Source: an uncultured Eubacterium sp.
GTDB taxonomy: Bacteria > Bacillota > Clostridia > Lachnospirales > Lachnospiraceae
NCBI GenBank assembly: GCA_934317205.1
Contig: CAKREL010000024.1
Location: 1-25,037 of the forward strand
Direction of reading: 5' to 3'
Length of the DNA stretch: 25,037 nt
In this document: positions 1-8,611 of the stretch, in pieces
Layout of the letters: the number at the start of each line of letters is the position of its first letter
Numbering within the stretch: the first letter of the stretch is position 1
Translations under genes and position numbers: made by a program
Notes under the pieces: generated by a model
Told to the model about the DNA's origin: nothing
The model's database searches: none
Seen by the model: only the letters and a program-made list of their open reading frames with translations

Positions 1-58
1 CAGTTGCGTATTGTGCATATTCAACTGATTGGGTAATATTTTACTGCACTGCTTGACA

Positions 59-87
59 ATTATAATCATTTTTCGCAGATATGTCAA
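59..87 (-). promoter_or_regulatory. Consensus sigma-A promoter downstream of alaS
   Basis: On the minus strand this reads TTGACA-N17-TATAAT, a perfect match to the vegetative consensus. It begins about 26 bases past the alaS stop and fires leftward, out of the window, so it should serve the next gene beyond position 1. No clear hairpin terminator separates it from alaS. Confidence 0.7.
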
Positions 88-112
88 TAGTTTTTACAAA
101 CTTTTTTACAAA

Positions 113-2767
113 TTATTTAATCTGTTCTCCCAGTGCTTCTTTTGCTGCTGCGATCGCGTCTGGAATTCCTGCCGGGTTCTTACCGCCGGCCTGAGCCATA
201 TTCGGACGTCCGCCGCCGCCACCGCCAACTTTTGCTGCGATTGCTTTGATCAGGTTACCTGCATGTGCTCCCTGTTTCATGGCTCCGTCAGTTGCCATAG
301 CTACTAGGCTTACTTTTCCTTCGTTTGCAGATGCCAGAACAACGACACCCTCACCAAGTTTCTCTTTTAACTGATCGCCCAGATCACGAAGTCCGTTCAT
401 ATCAACGTTCTCCAGTGCAGTTGCCAGAAGTTTTACACCCTTTACTTCCTCTACACGATCCATAACATCACCGAGTGCATCCTGTGCCGCTTTGCTCTTT
501 AAGGATTCATTCTCACTGTGAAGTTCTTTCACTTCTGCCTGCAGATGTGTGATTTTCTCTGTCAGACCAGCTGCATTTGTTTTAAGTAATGCTGCAGCCT
601 CGTTGATGATCTCCTCTAATTTATCATAGTAAGCATATAATGCGTCAGAAGTCAGTGCCTCAACACGTCTTACACCTGCTGCGATGCCGGACTCAGATAC
701 AATCTTAAATGCAGAAATCTCGCTTGTATTTGCTACATGTGTACCACCACAAAGTTCGGTAGAGAAATCGCCCATTTTTACAACGCGGACTTCATCGCCA
801 TATTTCTCGCCAAACAGTGCCATTGCACCTGTTTTCTTTGCTTCATCGAGAGTCATAATGCTTGTCTCTACCGGAAGAGCCTCTGCAATCTTCTCATTTA
901 CGATTGTCTCTACCTGTTTCAGTTCTTCTGCTGTCATAGCGGAGAAATGAGAGAAGTCAAAACGCAGACGATCCGGATTTACATCAGAACCTTTCTGCTC
1001 TACATGAGAGCCAAGCACGTTACGCAATGCTTTCTGCAGTAAGTGCGTTGCACTATGGTTCTTTGCAATCAGTGCACGTCTCTTTGCATCTACTTCCAAA
1101 GTAACTGTATCGCCAACTTTGATCATGCCTTTTGTAACACGACCGATATGTCCGACTTTACCGCCAAGCATTTTTACAGTATCTTCTACACGGAACTCAC
1201 CTTCTGCAGTGCGGATATAACCAGTATCAGCTGTCTGTCCACCCATGGTTGCATAGAACGGTGTCTCCTTTACAAAAATAGTACCTGCTTCACCATCTGT
1301 CAGAGCTTCCACCAGTTCTGTCTCGCTAGTCAGAACAGTAACTTCTGAATCGTGGCGGAAACGATCATATCCTACAAATGTTGTTGTAACAGACGGATCG
1401 ATAGAATCATAAACAGTTGCATCAGCACCCATGTAATTTGTTACTTTTCTTGCATTACGTGCTTTGGTACGCTGCTCTTCCATCGCAGCCTCAAAACCTT
1501 CCTGATCAATCGTAAATCCTTTTTCTTCCAGAATTTCTTCTGTCAGATCTACCGGGAATCCATAAGTATCATACAGGCGGAATGCATCTTCTCCAGAAAG
1601 AACTTTCTTTCCTTCTTTCTCCATCTCTGCCTGCATGTCAGCCAGAATTGCCAGTCCCTGATCGATTGTTTTATTGAATTTTTCTTCTTCCTGTGTCAGT
1701 ACACGGAAAATAAATTCTTTTTTCTCTTCCAGTTCCGGATAACCGTCTTTGCTCTCGTTGATGACAGTTTTGCTCAGTTCTGCAAGGAAAAGTCCATCGA
1801 TACCGAGCATTTTTCCATGTCTTGCTGCACGACGGATCAGACGACGGAGTACATAACCTCTGCCTTCATTTGTCGGCATGATACCATCAGATACCATGAA
1901 TGTAGCAGAACGGATATGGTCTGTGATCAGACGGATGGATACGTCATCCAGCGCATCTGTCTGATAAGTTTTGTGAGACATCTCACATACTTTATCACGG
2001 ATTGCTTTCATAGTATCAATATCAAATACAGAATCTACATCCTGCATAACAACAGCCAGACGTTCCAATCCCATACCAGTATCAATGTTTTTATTTTCCA
2101 GTTCTTCGTAATTTCCTTTTCCATCACCGTTGAACTGTGTAAATACGTTATTCCATACTTCCATGAAACGGTCACAATCACAACCAACTTTACAGTCCGG
2201 GCTGCCACAGCCGTATTTCTCTCCACGGTCATAGTAAATCTCAGAACATGGACCACAAGGACCTGCACCATGCTCCCAGAAGTTATCACACTCACCATTC
2301 TCATCACGATAAAAACGTGTAATTCTCTCTGCCGGTACACCGACCTCTTTTGTCCAGATTTCAAATGCTTCCTCATCCTCGCCATAAATAGACGGGTACA
2401 GACGCTCCGGGTCCAGTTCCAACACTTTGGTCAGGAATTCCCAGGACCATGCGATTGCTTCATGCTTAAAATAATCACCAAAAGAAAAGTTACCAAGCAT
2501 CTCAAAGAAAGTCAAATGACGTGCTGTCTTTCCTACATTCTCGATATCACCGGTACGGATACATTTCTGGCATGTCGAAACTCTGCGCTTCGGTGGAATC
2601 TCTGCTCCTGTAAAATAAGGTTTTAACGGTGCCATTCCTGCATTAATCAGCAATAAACTGTTATCATTATGCGGAATCAACGAAAAACTTTTCATTACAA
2701 GATGATCCTTGCTTTTGAAAAAGTCAAGATACATTCTTCGCAATTCATTTACACCATATTTTTTCAC
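113..2767 (-). CDS. alaS: Alanine--tRNA ligase (AlaRS)
   Basis: Charges tRNA-Ala in the cytoplasm and clears mischarged Ser/Gly by its editing domain. The class II catalytic domain opens the protein and runs into the tRNA-recognition region. The editing-domain metal motif HSATH lies near residue 570 and CGGTH near residue 673. A C-Ala domain with a Gly-rich stretch ends the protein. The start is taken as GTG at 2767, giving 884 residues (VKKYGVNELRRMYLDFF), the usual clostridial AlaRS N-terminus. GGAGG lies 9 bases upstream. The open frame continues 34 codons further to 2869, but that stretch has no AlaRS character and lies in the leader. A TTTACA-N17-TATTAT promoter sits about 140 bases upstream. 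No T-box sequence is present in the leader. Confidence 0.97.
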   Translation of the reverse strand: MKKYGVNELRRMYLDFFKSKDHLVMKSFSLIPHNDNSLLLINAGMAPLKPYFTGAEIPPKRRVSTCQKCIRTGDIENVGKTARHLTFFEMLGNFSFGDYFKHEAIAWSWEFLTKVLELDPERLYPSIYGEDEEAFEIWTKEVGVPAERITRFYRDENGECDNFWEHGAGPCGPCSEIYYDRGEKYGCGSPDCKVGCDCDRFMEVWNNVFTQFNGDGKGNYEELENKNIDTGMGLERLAVVMQDVDSVFDIDTMKAIRDKVCEMSHKTYQTDALDDVSIRLITDHIRSATFMVSDGIMPTNEGRGYVLRRLIRRAARHGKMLGIDGLFLAELSKTVINESKDGYPELEEKKEFIFRVLTQEEEKFNKTIDQGLAILADMQAEMEKEGKKVLSGEDAFRLYDTYGFPVDLTEEILEEKGFTIDQEGFEAAMEEQRTKARNARKVTNYMGADATVYDSIDPSVTTTFVGYDRFRHDSEVTVLTSETELVEALTDGEAGTIFVKETPFYATMGGQTADTGYIRTAEGEFRVEDTVKMLGGKVGHIGRVTKGMIKVGDTVTLEVDAKRRALIAKNHSATHLLQKALRNVLGSHVEQKGSDVNPDRLRFDFSHFSAMTAEELKQVETIVNEKIAEALPVETSIMTLDEAKKTGAMALFGEKYGDEVRVVKMGDFSTELCGGTHVANTSEISAFKIVSESGIAAGVRRVEALTSDALYAYYDKLEEIINEAAALLKTNAAGLTEKITHLQAEVKELHSENESLKSKAAQDALGDVMDRVEEVKGVKLLATALENVDMNGLRDLGDQLKEKLGEGVVVLASANEGKVSLVAMATDGAMKQGAHAGNLIKAIAAKVGGGGGGRPNMAQAGGKNPAGIPDAIAAAKEALGEQIK

Positions 2768-2904
2768 TCTCGTGTTCCTCCATCTATATGTTATTTTCAA
2801 GTCAAACGCGCGTGAGACCTGGTACATGATTCTTATCAGTAAAAACTGACATATTCTTCTTACAATCACTGCACATCCTCACGGAGCGATTACATACTTA
2901 TACA

Positions 2905-2933
2905 ATAATAGCATAGCATTTCTTCCTTGTAAA
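2905..2933 (-). promoter_or_regulatory. Probable sigma-A promoter of alaS
   Basis: Minus strand TTTACA-N17-TATTAT in the gap between rnhA and alaS. Transcription would start near 2898, giving a leader of about 130 nt before the GTG start. No strong terminator separates it from rnhA, so read-through from the upstream operon is also possible. Confidence 0.6.
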
Positions 2934-2948
2934 GCAATGCATTTCTGC

Positions 2949-3437
2949 CTATCTTTTATTTGTTTCTGTCATCTCATCCACCAGGAGATTGCCACCATCC
3001 GCAGCAGTGGTGGCCAGACGGTCACAACGCTCATTCTCCGGATGTCCGTCATGTCCCTTTACCCAGTGAAAGGTCACCTGATGCGGTTTCATTGCTGCCA
3101 AAAGTCTGATCCAGAGGTCTTTATTTTTTACCGGAGATTTATCGGATTTCTTCCAGCCACGTTTCAGCCATCCGGCAATCCAATGCTGATTGAAGGCATC
3201 TGTCAGATATTTGGAATCGGAATACAACTCAACCTCACATGGTTTCACCAGTGCTTCCAGACCTACAATTGCAGCCATCAGCTCCATGCGGTTATTTGTT
3301 GTCTTGCGGTAGCCGGCACTCAATTCCCGCTCATGCAGTTTTCCCGTGGAATCGATAAACTGTAAAACTGCACCGTATCCACCTGGCCCATCTGGATTTC
3401 CTCTGGCCGCACCATCTGTATATAATGTTACTTTCAT
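2949..3437 (-). CDS. rnhA: Ribonuclease HI
   Basis: Cleaves the RNA strand of RNA-DNA hybrids. At 162 residues it has the normal length for bacterial RNase HI. The acidic catalytic set is visible: D8 in [15 protein letters not shown] context, E52 in NNRMEL, D74 in YSDSKY and D139 near the C-terminus, plus the flexible-loop histidine H129 in [15 protein letters not shown]. The basic-protrusion region with GWKK is present. Its start lies only 5 bases after the stop of the upstream deaminase gene, and its ribosome site GGAAGGAT lies inside the end of that gene, so the two are translationally coupled. It is the last gene of the punA-deaminase-rnhA unit. Confidence 0.96.
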   Translation of the reverse strand: MKVTLYTDGAARGNPDGPGGYGAVLQFIDSTGKLHERELSAGYRKTTNNRMELMAAIVGLEALVKPCEVELYSDSKYLTDAFNQHWIAGWLKRGWKKSDKSPVKNKDLWIRLLAAMKPHQVTFHWVKGHDGHPENERCDRLATTAADGGNLLVDEMTETNKR

Positions 3438-3442
3438 AATTT

Positions 3443-4750
3443 TTATCCTTCCATAGAACGAATAATATGATTTGCTTCCTTATAAATATCAGCCGGTTCA
3501 AACCCGATGGAGAATTTCTGATCTTCATACAAAATTTTTCCATTTACCATCGTCAGTTTCACATTCTGTTTACTTCCGCTATATACAAGATTTTTTACAA
3601 TATTGTTCTCTGGCTGCATGTTCGGCTGTTGCAGATCGATCATGATCAGATCCGCTTTCTTTCCTGCTGCCAGACGATCACAATTATCAAGTCCCATAGC
3701 ATGTGCACCGCCAGCGGTTGCCATATATAAAATTTTATCTGCGCTGATACACTCCGCATCCATTTCTCGTACTTTTGCAAGTGCGCTGGTCAGGAACATT
3801 TCTTTAAACATATCCAGACTGTTGTTGCTTGCCGGACCATCAGTACCTATGGCCACCGGAATGCCTTCCTCCACAAACCGTTTCAACGGTGCGATTCCGC
3901 TTGCCAGTTTCAGGTTTGATGCCGGGCAGGTAACAGCTGTAAGCTGACGTTTTTTAAAGATTTCGAAATCTTTGTCATCAAAGTATACACAGTGGTATCC
4001 ACCGCCTCCATACTCATACATACCAAGTTCTTCTGTCAGCTGTGTCGGCGTCTTACCATAACGCTCCAGGCATTCTTTTACTTCATTCTGTGTCTCAGAA
4101 TTGTGCAAAAAGACTGGGGATTTGTATTTGTGCGCCAAATCTGCAATTTCCTTCATCAGCTCCATTTTTGTCGTATACTCCGCATGGAAACCGATCATAA
4201 ATGAAGTCAGATCACTTGTCTCATTGACTTTCAGATAGTTTTCCTCAACAACTGCCGCACTTCCGCCAAAGCTATTTACACCTGAGACCTGTACTGCACG
4301 GAATCCACACTGAGCTGCCACCTGGGCATATACCGGTGGAAAATAACACATATCAAAACTTGTAGTAATACCGCTTGTCAGATATTCCATGATACCAAGC
4401 ACTTCCAGAGGACGGATATTTTCCGTATCCAGCTTGTCCTCTTTTGGGAAACACATCTGGTATAACCACTCCTGCAGCGGCAGATCATCTGCATAAGAAC
4501 GTAAAAATGTCATGTACGTATGTGCGTGTGCATTTTTAAATCCTGGCATGAGCAGATTGCCTTGTACATCCATCTCACGTTCCCATTTCGGCAGCTCAAG
4601 CTTCAGTTCTGCGCAGATTTCTGCCGGATTTTTGCTTTCTCCAACATAACAGATAGAATCTCCATTTACCCAGAGTTCTCCATCAATGATTTCAAACTGC
4701 TCCTGCTCATTTAAAGTCAGAATTTTGGCATTATAAAAACGAATGTTCAT
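3443..4750 (-). CDS. Amidohydrolase, MTA/SAH deaminase-like (TRZ/ATZ family)
   Basis: A 435-residue metal-dependent amidohydrolase of the MtaD/TRZ-ATZ group. These deaminate the adenine of 5'-methylthioadenosine or S-adenosylhomocysteine. The metal motif is H75-A-H77, followed by the family-typical [17 protein letters not shown]. Later come FHAEY, FLHNSET (substrate side), YHCVYF and [11 protein letters not shown] with the metal-binding aspartate. [10 protein letters not shown] is also typical of the group. It sits 27 bases downstream of purine nucleoside phosphorylase and overlaps rnhA's ribosome site, so a nucleoside substrate fits. Other aminohydrolases of the same family (8-oxoguanine, guanine or cytosine deaminase) cannot be fully excluded. 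The start is supported by AAGGAAAG before ATG. Confidence 0.85.
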   Translation of the reverse strand: MNIRFYNAKILTLNEQEQFEIIDGELWVNGDSICYVGESKNPAEICAELKLELPKWEREMDVQGNLLMPGFKNAHAHTYMTFLRSYADDLPLQEWLYQMCFPKEDKLDTENIRPLEVLGIMEYLTSGITTSFDMCYFPPVYAQVAAQCGFRAVQVSGVNSFGGSAAVVEENYLKVNETSDLTSFMIGFHAEYTTKMELMKEIADLAHKYKSPVFLHNSETQNEVKECLERYGKTPTQLTEELGMYEYGGGGYHCVYFDDKDFEIFKKRQLTAVTCPASNLKLASGIAPLKRFVEEGIPVAIGTDGPASNNSLDMFKEMFLTSALAKVREMDAECISADKILYMATAGGAHAMGLDNCDRLAAGKKADLIMIDLQQPNMQPENNIVKNLVYSGSKQNVKLTMVNGKILYEDQKFSIGFEPADIYKEANHIIRSMEG

Positions 4751-4777
4751 CTTCTTTCCTTTCTTATCCCGTATCTA

Positions 4778-5614
4778 TTATTCTACGGTTTTTGCAATAT
4801 TTATTACAGATGCTGTGATCAGCTGCTGAAACAGCGGTGCTACCCGATCCGCTGTCTCCTGAATCTCTGCATGTGTCAGCGGATTCTTTGAAATACCTGC
4901 CGCCAGATTGGAAATACAGGAAATACCGCAAACACGCATTCCCATATGACTTGCCGCCATCGCTTCACAGGCCGTACTCATGCCTACTGCATCTGCGCCA
5001 AGCATTTTATACATGCAAATCTCTTCCGGAGTCTCATAATTCGGTCCGGTTGTCTGCACATACACACCTTCTTTTAACGGAATCCCACAGTTCTTTGCCG
5101 TATTCCGGATAATCTCCTGCAGATCCTTTTTATAAACCTCACTCATATCCGGAAAACGGGTTCCGAGTTCTTCGATATTCGGTCCGATCAGTGGTGACGG
5201 CACAAAACTTGAAATATGACCGGTAATGAGCATGAAATCTCCCGCATGCATGCCATCCTGCATTCCTCCTGCAGCATTGGTCAGAAATAATACTTTTGCT
5301 CCAAGCATTCCCATCAATCGTGTTGGAAGCACCACATCATGCATATCATATCCTTCATAAAAATGTACCCGTCCCTGCATGATCACCACCGGAACATCCT
5401 GAATATAGCCAAATACGAATCTCCCCTTGTGTCCAAGCACCGTAGAAACCGGGAATCCTTCAATGTCATGATAATCCAGAACAGCTTCCACCTGAATCTG
5501 CTCTGCATAATCACCAAGTCCGGAACCGAGAATCAGAGCTATCTGTGGTTCAAAACTAATTTTTCCCCTTACACTGTGATAACATTTCAATAGTTTGTCA
5601 TATACCTCACTCAT
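4778..5614 (-). CDS. punA: Purine nucleoside phosphorylase (trimeric PNP)
   Basis: Phosphorolyses inosine/guanosine-type nucleosides to base and ribose-1-phosphate. The 278-residue length and motifs fit the low-molecular-mass trimeric family: LILGSGLGDYAE (phosphate loop), LGHKGRFVFG, QGRVHFYEGY, LTNAAGGM, TGPNYETPEE (purine-site glutamate region), GMSTACEA and SCISNLAAG with the purine-binding Asn. AAGGAGA lies a few bases before ATG. It is the first gene of an operon with the MTA/SAH-type deaminase and rnhA. Deamination of MTA would yield methylthioinosine, which some PNPs can split, so the pair may form a salvage route. The symbol is given for the family (also called pupG or deoD2). Confidence 0.94.
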   Translation of the reverse strand: MSEVYDKLLKCYHSVRGKISFEPQIALILGSGLGDYAEQIQVEAVLDYHDIEGFPVSTVLGHKGRFVFGYIQDVPVVIMQGRVHFYEGYDMHDVVLPTRLMGMLGAKVLFLTNAAGGMQDGMHAGDFMLITGHISSFVPSPLIGPNIEELGTRFPDMSEVYKKDLQEIIRNTAKNCGIPLKEGVYVQTTGPNYETPEEICMYKMLGADAVGMSTACEAMAASHMGMRVCGISCISNLAAGISKNPLTHAEIQETADRVAPLFQQLITASVINIAKTVE

Positions 5615-5677
5615 ACCAACAATCTCCTTTTCTATCTATTTTTCAAAATAAATGTTTTTTCACATGGATAGTAAATT

Positions 5678-5706
5678 ATAATACCACAAATCAAAAAAAT
5701 GAACAA
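5678..5706 (-). promoter_or_regulatory. Possible promoter of the punA-deaminase-rnhA operon
   Basis: Minus strand TTGTTC-N17-TATTAT, with an overlapping TATAAT three bases further downstream. The -35 lies in the spacer and T-tract just after the spoIVA terminator stem. The -10 is good and the -35 weak. Confidence 0.4.
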
Positions 5707-5732
5707 GTCCCGGACCTTTTACAGTCCGGGAC
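5707..5732 (-). terminator. Rho-independent-type terminator after spoIVA
   Basis: A perfect 9-bp GC-rich stem (GTCCCGGAC / GTCCGGGAC) with an 8-base loop lies about 60 bases after the spoIVA stop. On the minus strand a run of seven T follows, displaced 7 bases from the stem. Confidence 0.7.
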
Positions 5733-5794
5733 CTTTTACATGCCATTTACATCATTTACATACCATTTCGATGTTACACTCCACTCCCTTCTTG

Positions 5795-7267
5795 TCACAA
5801 AATAATGCACACAAGTCCACCATTATTATCATTTACAATCTTTTTCATCGTATCCTGTAATTTTTGCTGACTTTCCTCATCCATCATCGTAATTTTACGT
5901 CGGATACCATCTTCCACAAGTTCTCCGAGTGATTTTCCAAAAATGTTTGTTTTCCACAGACCCTCGGATGTATTTTCGTTTTCCTTAATATAAGACATCA
6001 GATCTTTTGCCTGCTCTTCACTTCCAATGATCGGTGCAATCTCTGTTTCTATATTTGCCCGAATCATATGTATGGATGGCGATGAGGCTTTCAGACGCAC
6101 CCCATACTGACCGCCATGCCGGATCAGCTCAGGTTCTTCTACCGAAATGTCTTTCATTGACGGTGAAACCACCCCATAACCGGTACGTTGTACATTTTCC
6201 ATTGCATCGGCAACCAATGAATATGCTTCTTTTTTTGCTGACAATTCCCGAATCAGTGAAATCAGTTCATATTCGCCATGGATCGGGACTCCTGCCAGTT
6301 CACTGATATTTTCATAATAATAACTTTCATCCACCTGAAAACAGATTTTCACTGTTCCGCTTGCCAGATCTGTCACTTCCAGCCGGATAGAAGCAATTTC
6401 TTCCTGCTCTGGTAAAAGTGTCACTCCGGCAATATCTTTCATCTGTTCCGCCTGATTTAGAATCCGGCTTGCTTCCACAATTGCCGCCTCCTTCATTTTG
6501 TGAGAAACTGGCAGCATTTCCACCCATTTGGGAAGATAAAAATCAAGTTCCATCACCGGAAACTCATACAATGCTTCTTGTAAAATTTTACAAATATCTT
6601 CCTGCTTCAGCTGTTCGCAATTGACCGGCAACACGGAAACTCCATATTTTTCCTGCAGTTCCTTCGCCAGCTGCTGCGAAGCATTGCTGTGTGGTCGTGG
6701 TGTATTTAACAAAACTACAAAAGGCTTTCCTATTTTTTTCAATTCCTGTACTGTATGCTCTTCTGCCGGAACGTAACTTTCCCTTGGAATGTCTGTAAAA
6801 CTCCCATCCGTCGTCACCAGAATTCCAATCGTAGCATGCTCCCGTATCACCTTTTCTGTTCCGATCTGCGCTGCTTTCGCAAACGGAATCTCATGATCAA
6901 ACCAGGGGGTCTTCACCATCCGCTCATTGCCATCTTCCAAATGACCATTTACGCCATCAATCAGATATCCCACGCAATCGATCAGCTTTAAATTTGCTGA
7001 AACCATATCATCAAACTGAATTGTCACTGCTTCCCTTGGAATAAACTTCGGTTCTGTCGTCATGATTGTCTTTCCCTGGGCTGACTGCGGCAATTCATCC
7101 ACTGTCCGCTTCTTTGCCGCAGAATCTTCCATTCTCGGCAACGCCATTACATCCATAAAACGCTTGATAAATGTCGATTTTCCGGTTCTCACCGGGCCAA
7201 CCACACCAAGATAAATCTCTCCACCGGTTCTGGCAGTAATATTCTGATAAATATTCATATTCGTCAT
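5795..7267 (-). CDS. spoIVA: Stage IV sporulation protein A (spore coat ATPase)
   Basis: Builds the basement layer of the spore coat on the outer forespore membrane in the mother cell, polymerising with ATP hydrolysis. The 490-residue length is close to the roughly 492 of Bacillus subtilis. The N-terminus has the conserved ARTGGEIYLGVVG and a Walker A GPVRTGKST at residues 24-32. The LIDCVGYLIDGVNGH region supplies the Walker B/switch part. The C-terminal region is full length. ATG at 7267 has GGAGAGG 9 bases upstream, and a second ATG three codons on is too far from it. A sigma-E-like promoter lies upstream. The gene indicates a spore-forming lineage but does not prove that the strain sporulates. 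Confidence 0.96.
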   Translation of the reverse strand: MTNMNIYQNITARTGGEIYLGVVGPVRTGKSTFIKRFMDVMALPRMEDSAAKKRTVDELPQSAQGKTIMTTEPKFIPREAVTIQFDDMVSANLKLIDCVGYLIDGVNGHLEDGNERMVKTPWFDHEIPFAKAAQIGTEKVIREHATIGILVTTDGSFTDIPRESYVPAEEHTVQELKKIGKPFVVLLNTPRPHSNASQQLAKELQEKYGVSVLPVNCEQLKQEDICKILQEALYEFPVMELDFYLPKWVEMLPVSHKMKEAAIVEASRILNQAEQMKDIAGVTLLPEQEEIASIRLEVTDLASGTVKICFQVDESYYYENISELAGVPIHGEYELISLIRELSAKKEAYSLVADAMENVQRTGYGVVSPSMKDISVEEPELIRHGGQYGVRLKASSPSIHMIRANIETEIAPIIGSEEQAKDLMSYIKENENTSEGLWKTNIFGKSLGELVEDGIRRKITMMDEESQQKLQDTMKKIVNDNNGGLVCIIL

Positions 7268-7296
7268 AACAGTCGTCCTCTCCTCTTCTGCTTATG

Positions 7297-7324
7297 AATA
7301 TGCAGCAGACGTCCAATTTATACC
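7297..7324 (-). promoter_or_regulatory. Possible sigma-E promoter of spoIVA
   Basis: Minus strand GGTATAAA-N14-CATATTCA upstream of spoIVA. Spacing and the CATA core fit a mother-cell sigma-E promoter, but the second half of the -10 departs from CATACAnT. Known sigma-E control of spoIVA in Bacillus supports the idea. Confidence 0.4.
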
Positions 7325-7336
7325 AGATAGAACAGA

Positions 7337-7401
7337 AAAAAAGAGAGAAAACGTATCCCGTAAGGCATCTTAGCCCACCAAATACGTTTTCTCTCTTTTT
7401 T
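7337..7401. terminator. Long bidirectional terminator hairpin
   Basis: A 20-bp perfect inverted repeat (7337-7356 with 7382-7401) with a 25-base loop, A-rich on one flank and T-rich on the other. It follows the stop of the C_GCAxxG_C_C gene on the minus strand and ends in T-runs on both strands. It precedes the spoIVA promoter. Confidence 0.8.
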
Positions 7402-7421
7402 CTTGCTTTTTAAATTATCAT

Positions 7422-7841
7422 CTATTTTTCCAGAAGATATTCTCCAAGAATGCGAATGCCATCCTCAATGCATCCATCACAACTGCGAAGAACTTTCCCG
7501 GTATCAACACCTTTCAGTTCACGACAGACAATTGAGCCATTTTTTTCCTTGAACTTTGCTGCCAGTTCACGCACTTTTCCCATTGTCTGCGCTTTCGTAT
7601 CACATGCTTGCAGATCACCGGAACTGTTTGCCAGACCAAGTGCCATAAACATGGCTGTCACTGCACCGCAGGTTTCCATCATGCCACCCATACCGGCTCC
7701 GAATCCTTCTGATATGCGAAACAAGGTCTCTTCATCCATTCCAAGTTCATCTGCATAGGCACAAAGAACGACCTGCGCACAATTATATCCTTTTCCATGT
7801 TTTTCCTTGATTTCTGCCACACGTTCTTCGATTGTTTTCAT
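7422..7841 (-). CDS. C_GCAxxG_C_C family redox-type protein
   Basis: A 139-residue protein of the C_GCAxxG_C_C family (PF09719), thought to be redox-active or metal-binding through spaced cysteines. Visible are GYNCAQVVLCAYADELG, ETCGAVTA (the family signature region), ACDTKAQ, IVCRELKG and RSCDGCIEDG near the C-terminus. ATG at 7841 is preceded by AGGAGG at good distance. An earlier ATG at 7907 would add 22 residues that do not belong to the family and has no ribosome site. It is transcribed divergently from an HxlR-type regulator, the usual arrangement for a regulator controlling its neighbour. The biochemical reaction is not known. Confidence 0.9.
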   Translation of the reverse strand: MKTIEERVAEIKEKHGKGYNCAQVVLCAYADELGMDEETLFRISEGFGAGMGGMMETCGAVTAMFMALGLANSSGDLQACDTKAQTMGKVRELAAKFKEKNGSIVCRELKGVDTGKVLRSCDGCIEDGIRILGEYLLEK

Positions 7842-7945
7842 TTGTATCCTCCTGTGCTTTAATATTAATACACCTTTAAAATCATTATTATTGCAAAAGT
7901 ATAACATATTTTATGCCTTTTTTATATTTTTTTTATATCATTGCA

Positions 7946-7974
7946 TTGAATTTTCTTTCTGAAACTGATACACT
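7946..7974 (+). promoter_or_regulatory. Probable promoter of the HxlR-type regulator
   Basis: Plus strand TTGAAT-N17-TACACT in the AT-rich divergent region between the C_GCAxxG_C_C gene and the regulator, about 90 bases before the chosen ATG. Confidence 0.5.
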
Positions 7975-8066
7975 ATAGTTACTCTTTTGATACTACATTA
8001 CTTTTTTAAACCAAACAATAACAAAAGATTAACAAAGTGAAACATCACGGAGGTGAAATACATTAC

Positions 8067-8492
8067 ATGCAGCATACTGTCAACCCCTACCATTTTGCTA
8101 CAAATTGTATATCCGGTAAATGGAAAATGACACTTCTCCACCATATTCATCATTATGGAAAAATACGTTTCAATGAAACGAAAAAGACATTGGGTGTCAG
8201 TGAGAAAGTATTAAGCCAGCAGTTAAAGGAACTTACACACGATGGACTGGTTCAGAGGATCCAGTACAATACGATCCCCTTAAAAGTAGAATACATTTTA
8301 ACCCCACTTGGCGAAGATTTGATTCCGGCTCTTGATATTCTCTATATCTGGAGTGTACGCAGACTGACAGAGCTGAATCTTCCAATCGATCCGGATGCCT
8401 TTAAGGTACATACAGAACTCAAGTACCGTGATCAGTTAAAAGATGTTATGGATACATATATGAAAAAGCATCCATCTATTGAAAATTCATAA
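8067..8492 (+). CDS. HxlR-family winged-helix transcriptional regulator
   Basis: A 141-residue DNA-binding protein of the HxlR group. These are small dimeric winged-helix regulators that often sense redox or electrophile stress through N-terminal cysteine. Residues after NPYHFATNCISGKWKM form the first helices. The HTH is in FNETKKTLGVSEKVLSQQLKEL, here broken over about residues 40-62, and the wing follows in LVQRIQYNTIPLKVEYILTPLG. A single Cys occurs near residue 14, in a place where HxlR proteins often carry the sensor Cys. GGAGGTGA lies 10 bases before ATG 8067. The ATG at 8037 would place the ribosome site inside the gene. Its likely target is the divergent redox-type gene. A strong terminator follows. 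Confidence 0.88.
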   Translation: MQHTVNPYHFATNCISGKWKMTLLHHIHHYGKIRFNETKKTLGVSEKVLSQQLKELTHDGLVQRIQYNTIPLKVEYILTPLGEDLIPALDILYIWSVRRLTELNLPIDPDAFKVHTELKYRDQLKDVMDTYMKKHPSIENS

Positions 8493-8504
8493 AATAAGGC
8501 AAAC

Positions 8505-8532
8505 AAAAAAAGCTGCTTTTGCAGCTTTTTTT
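8505..8532. terminator. Bidirectional terminator
   Basis: A 12-bp stem (AAAAAAAGCTGC with its complement) and TTTT loop lies 13 bases after the HxlR stop, with a T-run on both strands. It can also end the converging nfnB transcript. Confidence 0.9.
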
Positions 8533-8611
8533 GTATTAGGATAGGATATTATATAGCTACAAACAAGATGGTTTTCCCAACCTGTGTAACTTACTTTGGA
8601 TATTCTGTGAC

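Noticed and set aside
1352..2626. 424-codon plus-strand open frame
   Set aside because: It lies wholly antisense to alaS and its product is a Cys/Phe/Ser-rich composition typical of a shadow frame.
2768..2869. 34-codon N-terminal extension of alaS to an ATG at 2869
   Set aside because: The extension has no AlaRS similarity and no ribosome site. A GTG at 2767 with GGAGG 9 bases upstream gives the standard N-terminus.
2768..2948. T-box or other riboswitch in the alaS leader
   Set aside because: No TGGNACCGCG sequence and no attenuator; only a 5-bp TCAGT/ACTGA hairpin.
8037..8066. Upstream ATG for the HxlR gene
   Set aside because: The strong GGAGGTGA lies after that ATG and before the ATG at 8067, so the latter is used.
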